This document shows, in pieces, positions 29,528 through 38,574 of a stretch of DNA of 64,000 nt. The notes under the pieces were generated by a model that saw nothing but the letters and a program-made list of their open reading frames with translations, was not told the DNA's origin and ran no database searches. The stretch comes from Arcanobacterium bovis (GTDB lineage Bacteria > Actinomycetota > Actinomycetes > Actinomycetales > Actinomycetaceae). Every line of letters begins with the position of its first letter. The stretch's first letter is position 1. The position numbers and the translations under genes are program-made. Location of the stretch: positions 62,001 through 126,000 of the forward strand of contig NZ_SJDT01000001.1 of assembly GCF_004331995.1 (NCBI RefSeq), written 5' to 3'.

Positions 29528-31198
29528 ATGACTACACGCGATTTGACGGCGATTGATAATCTCGCCAACGGCTACCTTCAGTCCCAACTAGACATGAATC
29601 CTGAACTCGTGACGTGGCTCGGTATGCCGGGCGCCGACGAATCCGGATATCAGGATTACTCCCCTGCTGGTTACGCCGCCTTCGCTGAGCTGAACCGAAC
29701 TACGCTTGCTGAGCTTGCCAAGCTGCAACCAGTAGATGAAACCGACCGCGTGACCAAAGCTGCTATGCAACAAGAATTGAGCACGCAGCTTGAGTTCCAT
29801 GATCTTGGCGAAATAGGCGATCTCAACAACATCGCCACCCCACTCCAAGGAGTAGCCGAGATCTTTGACAATATGCCACAAGAAACGGCGTCCGATTGGG
29901 AGCTGATTGCCGCCCGTATGGCTAATGCTCCGCGCGCACTTACTGGCTGGCGACAAACTCTCACAGAACGCGCCAAGAACGGCCCAGACCTTGCCACTCG
30001 CCAGATCGAAATTTGTATTGAGCAAGCTAAGGCTAATGCGGCTCCAGATTCACCGCTGGCCGCACTTGCACAGCGTGCAAAAACTGCATCCCCTGAGCTG
30101 GCTGAGAAAGTTGACACTGCTGCACAAGCCACTCGCGCAGCTTATGCCGACCTCGCTACCTTCCTCGCCGATGTCGTCGCCCCGCACGGCGTGGCAACAG
30201 ATGCTTTCGGCCGCGAGCGCTACGAATTACGTCTGTACGATGCCATCGGCGCAACCGTAGATTTGGACGAAACCTACGAATGGGGCATCACCGAACTTAA
30301 CCGAATTATTGACGAGCAGAAGGTGATCGCGCGCGAACTTTATGGCGACGGCGTGAGCGTACGAGAAGCGATGGACCGCCTGAACAATGATCCCGCTCGA
30401 CAGTTGCATTCAACCGAAGAGCTGCGCAATTGGATGCAAGACACCTCTGACCGTGCCCTCGATGCGCTGAGCGGCACGCATTTTGATATCCCCGAGCCCT
30501 TGCGCAAACTCGAATGCATGATTGCACCATCTGGCACCGGCGCTATTTACTACACTGGTCCAACTGCCGATTTTTCACGCGGCGGACGCATGTGGTGGTC
30601 GGTTCCCCACGGCACTGACACTTTCACCACCTGGCAAGAAAAGACCACTGTGTACCACGAGGGCGTGCCTGGTCATCATCTTCAAATCGGTTACACCACC
30701 TATCTCAAAGATCAACTCAATAATTGGCGGCGTCATGGCTCGTGGAAATCGGGCCACGGAGAAGGATGGGCGCTTTATGCTGAGGGACTGATGGTTGAGC
30801 TGGGCTTTATGGACGATCTCGGTGATCGCATGGGTGTGCTGGACGGAGAGCGTCTGCGCGCGGCACGCGTGGTGCTTGATATTGGCGTGCATACACAAAA
30901 ACCAGCGCCTGCCGCTTACCAGCACATTTCGCCGATATGGAACCGCGATGTAGCGTGGGAGTTCCTCAAAGACAACGTTGCTATGGATCACTCCTTCCTC
31001 AGCTTCGAGCTCAACCGTTATCTGGGATGGGCTGGTCAGGCTCCTTCCTACAAGATCGGACACCGCCTGTGGAAAGAAATGCGTGCCGACGCCGCAGCTC
31101 GTGAAGGTGCAAATTTCGATCTCAAGGCGTGGCACACCAAGGCTCTGAGCTTGGGTTCGATGGGTCTCGATGTGATTCGCGAGGCATTGGCACGATGA
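29528..31198 (+). CDS. DUF885 family protein, putative zinc metallopeptidase
   Basis: 556 aa, no signal peptide. VYHEGVPGHHLQ contains the H-E-x-x-x-x-H-H metal motif of DUF885, and SGHGEGWALYAEGLMVELG further on carries the conserved E. The N-terminal two-thirds are helical. DUF885 proteins are thought to be peptidases related to gluzincins; substrates are not established. Its TGA overlaps the ATG of the maf gene (ATGA), so the two are translationally coupled. Confidence 0.85.
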   Translation: MTTRDLTAIDNLANGYLQSQLDMNPELVTWLGMPGADESGYQDYSPAGYAAFAELNRTTLAELAKLQPVDETDRVTKAAMQQELSTQLEFHDLGEIGDLNNIATPLQGVAEIFDNMPQETASDWELIAARMANAPRALTGWRQTLTERAKNGPDLATRQIEICIEQAKANAAPDSPLAALAQRAKTASPELAEKVDTAAQATRAAYADLATFLADVVAPHGVATDAFGRERYELRLYDAIGATVDLDETYEWGITELNRIIDEQKVIARELYGDGVSVREAMDRLNNDPARQLHSTEELRNWMQDTSDRALDALSGTHFDIPEPLRKLECMIAPSGTGAIYYTGPTADFSRGGRMWWSVPHGTDTFTTWQEKTTVYHEGVPGHHLQIGYTTYLKDQLNNWRRHGSWKSGHGEGWALYAEGLMVELGFMDDLGDRMGVLDGERLRAARVVLDIGVHTQKPAPAAYQHISPIWNRDVAWEFLKDNVAMDHSFLSFELNRYLGWAGQAPSYKIGHRLWKEMRADAAAREGANFDLKAWHTKALSLGSMGLDVIREALAR

Positions 31199-31935
31199 CG
31201 CCGCGTACGATCCTGCTCGCATCGGCCTCGCCAGCTCGCCGCACCACGCTCATCAATGCTGGTATTACGCCGAGCATCGCAGTTTCCGACGTGGACGAGG
31301 AATTACTGCTGGAGCGTTTGCACGATTCCTACGCGTCTACTGGTGCGCAGCCACCGGCGGCCGAGCAGGTGAAGCTGCTAGCTCAGGCGAAGGCACACGA
31401 TGTTTATGCGTCGTTGTGTGAGGGCAGCCCTGTTGCTGGCGTCGCCGCGAGCGCTGCCACCAGCGTTACTACCGCCACAACTGCCAACCCAACTGACGCT
31501 GATTCGCCCGCTGAACAGGAAAATCTTCCCACCGTAATTATCGGCTGCGATTCTATGTTGGAGATGAACGGCGAGGTGATGGGCAAGCCGCACACGCCAG
31601 AGCTCACCCGCCAACGACTTCGCTCGATGAGCGGACGATGGGGAGATTTACACACCGGACATTGCATCATTGACACAGCAACCGGCGCGAGCGTCGAAGG
31701 AGTTTCGGTAGCTCGCGTCTATATTGCTGAGCTGAGCGAACATGAAATCGAGTCATACGTTCAGAGCGGTGAACCGCTACATGTTGCCGGTTCCTTTACC
31801 GTTGATGGTCTAGGTGGTTCGTTCGTAGAGAAAATTGAAGGCGACTACCACGGCGTCGTCGGAATATCACTTCCTTTGGTACGTGCGCTTTTGCAGCAAC
31901 TTGGGCACTCAATCGTCGATTTCTGGGATTGCTAG
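31195..31935 (+). CDS. maf: Maf-like nucleotide pyrophosphatase
   Basis: 246 aa from ATG 31195, which overlaps the previous stop by four bases. LASASPARR is the Maf N-terminal motif, GCDSMLEMNGEVMGKP holds the catalytic Asp region, and FTVDGLGGSFVEKIEGD matches the C-terminal signature. Maf proteins hydrolyse non-canonical NTPs. Residues about 76-110 are an Ala/Thr-rich insert between the two halves of the fold. It makes the protein some 35 residues longer than usual and is probably a surface loop. Confidence 0.9.
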   Translation: MTPRTILLASASPARRTTLINAGITPSIAVSDVDEELLLERLHDSYASTGAQPPAAEQVKLLAQAKAHDVYASLCEGSPVAGVAASAATSVTTATTANPTDADSPAEQENLPTVIIGCDSMLEMNGEVMGKPHTPELTRQRLRSMSGRWGDLHTGHCIIDTATGASVEGVSVARVYIAELSEHEIESYVQSGEPLHVAGSFTVDGLGGSFVEKIEGDYHGVVGISLPLVRALLQQLGHSIVDFWDC

Positions 31936-31980
31936 ACTTACAGCGGTAGTGAAACTCGAACTCTTCGAAAGGATCAGTGC

Positions 31981-32994
31981 ATGTCTCCTCGCGCATCAAT
32001 CATTATGAGGACCCAGAACCGACCGCTCCTGCTCAAGCGTGCTCTGGCATCAGTTTGTGCCCAGAGTTTCGCTGATTTCGAGTTGATAGTTGTGAACGAC
32101 GCCGGCGAGCCAGCGCCAGTTGAGGCTTGTGTAGCAGCTGTTCCAGAGTCGCTACGCTCCAAGATTCAGATTATTCATCGCGAGCAAGCCACTGGCATGG
32201 AAGCTGCCAGTAACGCAGCGTTAGCACAGGCCACCGGCGATTATGTGGCAATTCACGACGACGATGACACGTGGCATCCGGATTTTCTCCGCACCTGTGT
32301 AGATTTTCTCGACGCTCATAGTGACCATGTTGCGGTGGCAGTACGCTGCGATGTAATTCGCGAGAAGATTGACGACGACGGTACCATTACCGAGCTAGAG
32401 CGCGAAGTTCTCGACGCTGACCGTTCTTATTGGACGCTTATTGACACCCTCGTAGCAAGCTACAGCCCACCGATTGCGCAGCTTGTGCGCCGCGATATTG
32501 CAGTGCAAATGGATGGATGGAATGAATCAATGAAAACCCAAGGAGATTGGGAATTCAGCGTCCGTTTGCTAGCACAAGGACCAGCAGGATTTATCGATGG
32601 CGAGTCGTTAGCTTACTGGCACCACCGCAAAGATACACAGGGAGCAATGGGCAATTCCATTTTCCTCGCTTCCGACGACCACGTACGCGCAAATCTCCTG
32701 GCTCGTGACCGGTACCTGCGTGAGCAAATCAATCGCGCAGATAACGGTCACTCCACCTCCCTATTTGGCGAGGTGCTACAAGTCGCCGAATATTACAAAC
32801 GTTTGTCTAATCAACTACAACAGCAAATCGACTCTTTACACGCCGCGATTTACGCTTCTCATCTCGACACCAAAAATGATGTCGAGGCGCTGAACGCAAA
32901 AATGGACGCAGCCACCGAAAAAATTGCGAACTTGGAAAGCAATGTCTCTTCGCTTGTGCAAGCGTTGCAAGCCGAACGCAAACTCGGCGATTAG
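31981..32994 (+). CDS. Glycosyltransferase family 2 with C-terminal coiled coil
   Basis: 337 aa. The GT-A domain (1 to about 240) shows SIIMRTQNRPLLLKRALASV, IVVNDAG, NAALAQATGDYVAIHDDDDT (metal DDDD), and MKTQGDWEFSVRLL near the acceptor region. From about residue 255 a heptad-like coiled coil runs to the end (LHAAIYASHLDTKNDVEALN and beyond). It follows maf by 45 bases. Substrate unknown. Like the pyruvyltransferase at 16513, it pairs a glycan enzyme with a long coiled coil, perhaps for complex assembly. Confidence 0.85.
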   Translation: MSPRASIIMRTQNRPLLLKRALASVCAQSFADFELIVVNDAGEPAPVEACVAAVPESLRSKIQIIHREQATGMEAASNAALAQATGDYVAIHDDDDTWHPDFLRTCVDFLDAHSDHVAVAVRCDVIREKIDDDGTITELEREVLDADRSYWTLIDTLVASYSPPIAQLVRRDIAVQMDGWNESMKTQGDWEFSVRLLAQGPAGFIDGESLAYWHHRKDTQGAMGNSIFLASDDHVRANLLARDRYLREQINRADNGHSTSLFGEVLQVAEYYKRLSNQLQQQIDSLHAAIYASHLDTKNDVEALNAKMDAATEKIANLESNVSSLVQALQAERKLGD

Positions 32995-33019
32995 CCTCAA
33001 ACTCGGCAATCAGGAATGA

Positions 33020-34351
33020 TCAGACCTGACCGTCGCTAAATTCACCGAATTTTCGATTCTGCTTTTGGCGTTCGTTCATTGGCACCCAATCACGCTCAGC
33101 CGCACCGATGTACACCTGACGTGGGCGACCAATCTTTTGACTTGGGTCAAGAACAAGCTCGCGATATTGCGCAATCCAACCGGGGAGACGCCCAAGGGCG
33201 AACAGCGGCGTGAACATCTTGGTAGGGAATCCCATGGCTTTGTAGATAAGGCCAGTGTAGAAGTCCACGTTCGGGTAGAGACTGCGCTCAACGAAGTAGT
33301 CGTCCTCAAGAGCAGCTTGCTCCAGTTCACGCGCCATATCGAAGAGCTCTGAATCGCCATGGAGACGGCCGAGAATATCGTCTGCCAGCCCCTTAACGAT
33401 CTTCGCACGCGGATCGTAATTCTTATAAACGCGGTGTCCAAAGCCCATCAGCTTCACGTCATTGCGCTTGTCTTTAACCTGCTTCACAAAGCTGGCAATA
33501 TCCAATTCCTGCTCGCGAATTTGGGAGAGCATATTGAGCACTGCTTCGTTCGCTCCACCATGCAATGGTCCTGATAGAGCACCCACACCCGCGGCCACCG
33601 AAGCATACATATTGGCATGTGACGACCCTACGAGTCGCACTGTGGAGGTGGAACAATTCTGTTCGTGGTCTGCGTGCAAAATGAACAACTTATCGAGTGC
33701 ATTCACAATGGTGGGATCGACGTCGTGCGTCTGATACGGCAAACCGAAGGTCATGCGAATGAAATCTTCGGTATAAGACTTTGAAGCATCCGGATATAGC
33801 AAGGGCAAACCCGTAGCACGCTTCGAGGCGTAGGCAATCATCGTTGGCACTTTCGCCAAAAGCAGCACCGAAGCAAGATCGCGCTGGTATTCATCGTGAG
33901 GATTGAGGGTGTCCTCGTAATATGTGCCCAAGCCTGCAATGCCTGCCTGCAAGATAGACATCGGATGTCCATGAGACGGGAAAGCGGTGAAGAACGATTT
34001 GAAATCCTCATGCAGCAAGGTGTGACGCTTGATGCGATGGATAAAGGCTGCTAGCGACGTAGCATCGGGCAGCTCGCCGTAAATCAACAGGTATGCGACC
34101 TCAAGGAACGAGCAGTTCGCAGCGAGCTGCTCAATAGGATATCCACGATAACGAAGAATGCCTTGACCGCCGTCGATATACGTAATTTCCGATTCGCACG
34201 ATGCCGTGTTCGTAAACCCAGGATCGAGGGTGACTGTGCCGGTTTCTCCGAGCATCTGACCAATTTTGAAACCGTCGTTTCCTTCAACCGCCTTGACACG
34301 CTCAAGTTCGAGGGTCTTCCCATCGATGCTGAGCTGCGCGTTGTCTGCCAT
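33020..34351 (-). CDS. gltA: Citrate synthase
   Basis: 443 aa, hexameric type II length. Condenses oxaloacetate and acetyl-CoA. Catalytic residues are visible: His in FILHADHEQNCS, His in SGPLHGGANEA, GFGHRVYKNYDPRA for substrate binding, and Asp in NVDFYTGLIY. It is a single gene, convergent with the preceding GT2 without an obvious hairpin. The 233-base upstream spacer should hold its promoter, but I could not identify one with confidence. Confidence 0.97.
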   Translation of the reverse strand: MADNAQLSIDGKTLELERVKAVEGNDGFKIGQMLGETGTVTLDPGFTNTASCESEITYIDGGQGILRYRGYPIEQLAANCSFLEVAYLLIYGELPDATSLAAFIHRIKRHTLLHEDFKSFFTAFPSHGHPMSILQAGIAGLGTYYEDTLNPHDEYQRDLASVLLLAKVPTMIAYASKRATGLPLLYPDASKSYTEDFIRMTFGLPYQTHDVDPTIVNALDKLFILHADHEQNCSTSTVRLVGSSHANMYASVAAGVGALSGPLHGGANEAVLNMLSQIREQELDIASFVKQVKDKRNDVKLMGFGHRVYKNYDPRAKIVKGLADDILGRLHGDSELFDMARELEQAALEDDYFVERSLYPNVDFYTGLIYKAMGFPTKMFTPLFALGRLPGWIAQYRELVLDPSQKIGRPRQVYIGAAERDWVPMNERQKQNRKFGEFSDGQV

Positions 34352-34584
34352 GTTGTCTCCTTATCGTTTCACAGACTCGTTATTTGCCGAGACCGTTCCT
34401 CACCGAACGCACTGTGTAACGTGTGCTACATTCCGAGACTACCTGATGTTGCACAAAAACACCTTATGATTTCTTGATATCGAGATGATTTTTGAGCCAA
34501 AATTTCACTCAGCGAAATCCACAAATGCCACAATACAGCGAAATCTCACGAAAAACTTTATCCTCAGCCACGCAATAGCTGCAA

Positions 34585-35727
34585 TTATGCCTGCCGCGAA
34601 GTTTGAGCCAATGCTTGCGGTAACTCACGCAAGCGCAGTGTAGCGCTGGCGATATCGGCGTCGCTGGCAGTGAGCGAGATCCGAATATGCTTTTCACCTG
34701 CGGATCCATAGAAAGTGCCCGGAGCAACCACTATTCCGATCCGTGCAAAAGCCTCGGTCAAGGTCCACGCGTCACTACCTTCTGCGCTCGACACCCACAG
34801 GTAAAGACCGCCTACCGACGACGGATCGTTTTCCAAACCAGCAGCTTCTACCGCTGCCACCAGTTTTTCACGACGACGCCGATAAACCTCGCGTTGCACA
34901 CGCACGTGTTCACTATCAGCAAGTGCAGCCACCATCGCCCGCTGCACCGGTATTGGCATCATAAATCCAGCGTGTTTCCTCAGCTCCACAATCGGATCAA
35001 CCAAACTCGGATCCCCCATCGCAAAGGCAGCGCGATAACCAGCCATATTGGATTGTTTCGACAGCGAATAAAGCGCGATCAATCCCCGAGAATCGCCACC
35101 GCAAACCCGCTCATCCAAGATCGAGGGCGCCTCATCAACGTCCCATATCAAAGCCGAATAGCACTCATCTGAAGCAATAACTACATTATGAGCGCGCGCC
35201 CAGGCAACAATCCGCACAAGCTGTTCCACATTGAGCACATGACCATCTGGATTACCAGGCGAGTTAAGCCAGAGTAGATCAATATCAGCAGGCCACTGAG
35301 CAGGATCGGAACTCGTATCCAAGGCAACCGCATCAGCTCCCGCGAGCCGCGCCCCGACGTCGTACGTAGGATACGCGCAAAGCGGATACGCTACCTTATG
35401 AAGCGAATCCATACCAAGCATGGCAGGCAGCAGCGCTACCATCTCTTTTGAACCTAGGGTCGGGAGCACCGACATCTCGCAGTGAATATTGCGCTCACTC
35501 GCCCAACGCCGAATCGCTTCATGCAGCTGCGCAGAACCTACATTTGGCGGATAGCCGTGAGCATTCGCTGATTCGAGCAAGGCTTGTTGCACGCATTGGG
35601 GCACGTCGTCGACAGGAGTACCGATCGTTAGATCAACGATGCCGCCTGGATATAGAGCTGCGCGCTCACGAATCGGAACGAGAGTGTCCCAAGGAAAATC
35701 CGCGAGCGCGTCACCAAACAGAGCCAT
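34585..35727 (-). CDS. dapC: Succinyldiaminopimelate aminotransferase (DapC-type PLP enzyme)
   Basis: 380 aa, fold-type I aminotransferase. LNSPGNPDGHVLNVEQL, VIASDECYSALIWD and the PLP lysine in LYSLSKQSNMAGYRAAF are visible, with the Arg carboxylate site in EKHIRISLTA. Identification as DapC (lysine/DAP pathway, needed for peptidoglycan) rests on the fdxA-dapC arrangement, which is common in actinobacteria. It lies six bases after fdxA. Confidence 0.88.
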   Translation of the reverse strand: MALFGDALADFPWDTLVPIRERAALYPGGIVDLTIGTPVDDVPQCVQQALLESANAHGYPPNVGSAQLHEAIRRWASERNIHCEMSVLPTLGSKEMVALLPAMLGMDSLHKVAYPLCAYPTYDVGARLAGADAVALDTSSDPAQWPADIDLLWLNSPGNPDGHVLNVEQLVRIVAWARAHNVVIASDECYSALIWDVDEAPSILDERVCGGDSRGLIALYSLSKQSNMAGYRAAFAMGDPSLVDPIVELRKHAGFMMPIPVQRAMVAALADSEHVRVQREVYRRRREKLVAAVEAAGLENDPSSVGGLYLWVSSAEGSDAWTLTEAFARIGIVVAPGTFYGSAGEKHIRISLTASDADIASATLRLRELPQALAQTSRQA

Positions 35728-35733
35728 GAGCAG

Positions 35734-36057
35734 TTATTCGTTATTCTGCGGCGGCAACTTGGCAATAATTGGGTGGTCACGATTGATGACGCCCAATTTG
35801 GCAGCGCCACCCGGTGAACCGAGCTCATCGAAAAACTCCACGTTCGCCTTGTAGTAATCAGACCACTCATCGGGGAGATCGTCCTCGTAATAGATCGCCT
35901 CAACTGGGCAAACAGGCTCGCACGCGCCGCAATCAACACACTCATCTGGGTGGATATATAACGTGCGCTCCCCCTCATAGATACAATCGACTGGGCATTC
36001 GTCAACACAAGCGCGGTCTTTGAAATCAACACAGGGTTGCGCGATAATGTACGTCAC
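35734..36057 (-). CDS. fdxA: 7Fe ferredoxin
   Basis: 107 aa. The first cluster region has [14 protein letters not shown] preceded by a Cys at position 9. The second has [17 protein letters not shown], giving the 3Fe-4S plus 4Fe-4S pattern of FdxA. The acidic C-terminal extension with [14 protein letters not shown] is typical of actinobacterial FdxA. It carries electrons for unspecified redox partners. First gene of the fdxA-dapC pair. Confidence 0.95.
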   Translation of the reverse strand: MTYIIAQPCVDFKDRACVDECPVDCIYEGERTLYIHPDECVDCGACEPVCPVEAIYYEDDLPDEWSDYYKANVEFFDELGSPGGAAKLGVINRDHPIIAKLPPQNNE

Positions 36058-36146
36058 GTTATCTCCACATCTTTAAGGAATTACAGGGTTTCTTTAGTTC
36101 AAGTATCGTCTTTTTTGGCAGAAGTTGCCAATAAATAGGACGGATC

Positions 36147-37961
36147 TCATTGGCACGTAGCGCCATTTTGAGGGTTATAGCGCCAAGTGAGGGTGGAATC
36201 CTCGTGGATTTGACCGTTCAAACTGACTTTCCGCCCCACGGTGATCGTAAAGCCTGGATTGCCAGGGCCATAAGGCGTGCAATCTTTCTTCTTGTTCACC
36301 TCGGTGGTAGCCGGCACCAAATTCTGGCGCGGGCCGCTCCACACCTGCACGTCCCAGTGCTTCGAGGACCACAGCCGAGTCACCAACCGCCCATCAGCCA
36401 CGTAGGAGTCCACCACAGCGCCGTAGGGCGTATTATTTTTCCAAATCATATTTATTTGCCCAGACCACAGCGTTGATTCCAAGCCAGCAGGATAACGCGA
36501 ATAGTACTGCGTATGTGGGCGATGCTCAACGTCCACCATACCGGCGCGATAGCCAACATTGAAGGTATTCGTTGAAAGCTGCGACAGACCCCCGCCCACT
36601 GCTTCCGAGCCAAAACCATCAACCAACACCCCAGAGCTGACGAAGCCCTGAGCAGTGGTAATCTCACCAAGTAGCTGTTCTAGGTTGAAGTCTTCGCCCG
36701 GCTTAATCACGCGATTCGAGATCTTCTGGGAGCCTACCCGCAAGTTTGTGGTGCGAACTGGATCGGAGGTGATCGGCGTCGACATTTCCGATACCACTTC
36801 TTTCACGCCCAGCTTTTGAGCTTGCTCCGTGGTGAATTCCGGCTCGCCGTGCACAATCTGCGGCGTCACCGTGCGATCACTTCGCGTACCAATACTCAAC
36901 AGATCTTGCGAGAGTTTGTCCAGATCAACGACTTCGCCAGGTTGAGATGGGATAACTGTAGGCGTGGTGTGATTGACGATCTCGATGCGCGCATCAACTG
37001 GATCTTTCAAAATTCCACCAGATTTGGTGCGCAAAAACTCTTTGAGTGGAGCTTTATTAATGCTCACGGCGAGTTTTCCCGCTTTGGCATCAAACACCAA
37101 GAATCCGCCCAAATCTCGTGGTTCGAGATCCACAACTTTCTCCCGAATAAGCACCGAAATCGGTTTCGAAATCACTGGATCGACCTGATTTTTCACAAAA
37201 TCTGCCAGCGCCTCATTGGTCACCTGCGGACTAACACTCTTGCTCGGAAGCGTCACTTTATCATCAGCTGCAAACCAGTGTTCTACCAGGTACGACGCCG
37301 CTTTCTCACGTTCAATTGCCACACCATTTTTCGCTGGTGTAGTTACAATACTTGCTTTGGAAGAATCGAATTTGATGGTGGGCTCAACTGGATCAACTTT
37401 GAGTTGCGCAATTGCCCCGTCAAGCACTGAAGCCAATTTTTGATTATCCACCTGGGCAATCGCAGTGCTTTGCTGACCGCCAGTAAAATGCGCGATCATA
37501 CGCGCTGGATTGAGCGAAAATCCAACGAGACGATTGAGCGAGGCATCGGCGTCAACACGCAACGAAAAGTCTGCCGGATTGAGGGAAACCGTTTTGGGTG
37601 AATCTTGAACTGTAACAGTGCGTGGCATCTGCGTGCGCGTTTGTAACTCCGACTCAAGTTTTGTTTTCGCTTCGTCTTTGGTGAGGCCACCCACCGGCAC
37701 TCCAGACACCTCGGTATTGCTCGGAATACGAGCACCGAGGTAAAAAGCTAGTGCTACATAAGCGAGCATCAAAACAACGACTGTAGAGCTCAGACCAATA
37801 ATCCAACGCTTGCGTGAGCGAGCCATGCGCGCCTTGTGTGCTTGATTCTCTTTGGCACGTTCTTCGTCCCAGTTCCAGTATTCTTTTGAACCGCTGGCCT
37901 GCGGCACGGCGCTAGACTCTGCAGATTGCGCCGAGATACGTGGGTTTTGCTCCTCAGACAC
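36147..37961 (-). CDS. VanW family protein with membrane anchor and peptidoglycan-binding-like domain
   Basis: 604 aa from GTG 37961, which has AAGGAAG at good spacing. The frame is open to 38033, but that start would overlap the upstream gene. A cytoplasmic tail of about 50 residues precedes one helix (RWIIGLSSTVVVLMLAYVAL). Two YoaR-like PG-binding domains (about 90-350) follow, then a VanW domain containing NLEQLLGEITTAQGF and GGGLSQLSTNTFNVGYRAG. Family members are envelope proteins of unclear biochemical function. A role in cell-wall maintenance is inferred. Confidence 0.88.
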   Translation of the reverse strand: MSEEQNPRISAQSAESSAVPQASGSKEYWNWDEERAKENQAHKARMARSRKRWIIGLSSTVVVLMLAYVALAFYLGARIPSNTEVSGVPVGGLTKDEAKTKLESELQTRTQMPRTVTVQDSPKTVSLNPADFSLRVDADASLNRLVGFSLNPARMIAHFTGGQQSTAIAQVDNQKLASVLDGAIAQLKVDPVEPTIKFDSSKASIVTTPAKNGVAIEREKAASYLVEHWFAADDKVTLPSKSVSPQVTNEALADFVKNQVDPVISKPISVLIREKVVDLEPRDLGGFLVFDAKAGKLAVSINKAPLKEFLRTKSGGILKDPVDARIEIVNHTTPTVIPSQPGEVVDLDKLSQDLLSIGTRSDRTVTPQIVHGEPEFTTEQAQKLGVKEVVSEMSTPITSDPVRTTNLRVGSQKISNRVIKPGEDFNLEQLLGEITTAQGFVSSGVLVDGFGSEAVGGGLSQLSTNTFNVGYRAGMVDVEHRPHTQYYSRYPAGLESTLWSGQINMIWKNNTPYGAVVDSYVADGRLVTRLWSSKHWDVQVWSGPRQNLVPATTEVNKKKDCTPYGPGNPGFTITVGRKVSLNGQIHEDSTLTWRYNPQNGATCQ

Positions 37962-38013
37962 AGTCTTCCTTTCTCGCAAACTAAGCTGGCTTCTCGCCAA
38001 CTCAGCAAGGTGC

Positions 38014-38544
38014 TCAGATTTGTTTCGCCTCACCTTGTTTTGGCTCGATTGGCTCAGTACCAGCCCAATCGGTAGTGCCGGCTTCAGTAGCGCTCTCCCC
38101 TACTGAAACGTACTCGCCTGCAACTTGCTCCGCGGTAATTTGCTCGCTACCAACTCGCGTTGCCACGGCGTCGTCGTCCACCCGCTGCGCAGAACGACGC
38201 CGGCGAATCACGTCCAAGCCAATCATCGTCGCGACGGAAAGCACCACCGAACCGAGAATCCAAGCGTGGGCGCGATAATCTTGTGCCAAGGTGAGCACAT
38301 CGTTGCTCGGCGAAAAGAAAAACAGCAGTGCAGTAACCGAAAACATCGCAAGCACGTAAGCAAAACTCGCCACGATTGCACCGATCTCGTAGGAAAACCA
38401 CGTACCGGCCACCACGATAGCTCCAGCCAAAACTAAGCCACCCCACGGCAGAGTCCAGATCCCAGCCTGCACGATTGAACCAATCGCGCCGGTGATGGCA
38501 CCCAGAACTAACCCGAGGAGAATTTGTACGGCAGTTTTCTGCAT
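38014..38544 (-). CDS. Small polytopic membrane protein (possibly DUF6113-like)
   Basis: 176 aa. Four hydrophobic segments fill the first 110 residues (ILLGLVLGAITGAIGSI at the start). A basic stop-transfer RRRR follows, then an acidic cytoplasmic tail of about 60 residues. Similar small membrane proteins sit beside fdxA-dapC and VanW genes in actinobacteria. It lies 30 bases after typA on the same strand. No function can be assigned. Confidence 0.7.
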   Translation of the reverse strand: MQKTAVQILLGLVLGAITGAIGSIVQAGIWTLPWGGLVLAGAIVVAGTWFSYEIGAIVASFAYVLAMFSVTALLFFFSPSNDVLTLAQDYRAHAWILGSVVLSVATMIGLDVIRRRRSAQRVDDDAVATRVGSEQITAEQVAGEYVSVGESATEAGTTDWAGTEPIEPKQGEAKQI

Positions 38545-38574
38545 CTGCTCAGCTCCCAGCTTCAGTTGATAGAT

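Noticed and set aside
36816-37430. 204-codon plus-strand frame opposite the VanW gene
   Set aside because: Antisense shadow of a conserved gene, with unusual Phe/Asn/Arg-rich composition.
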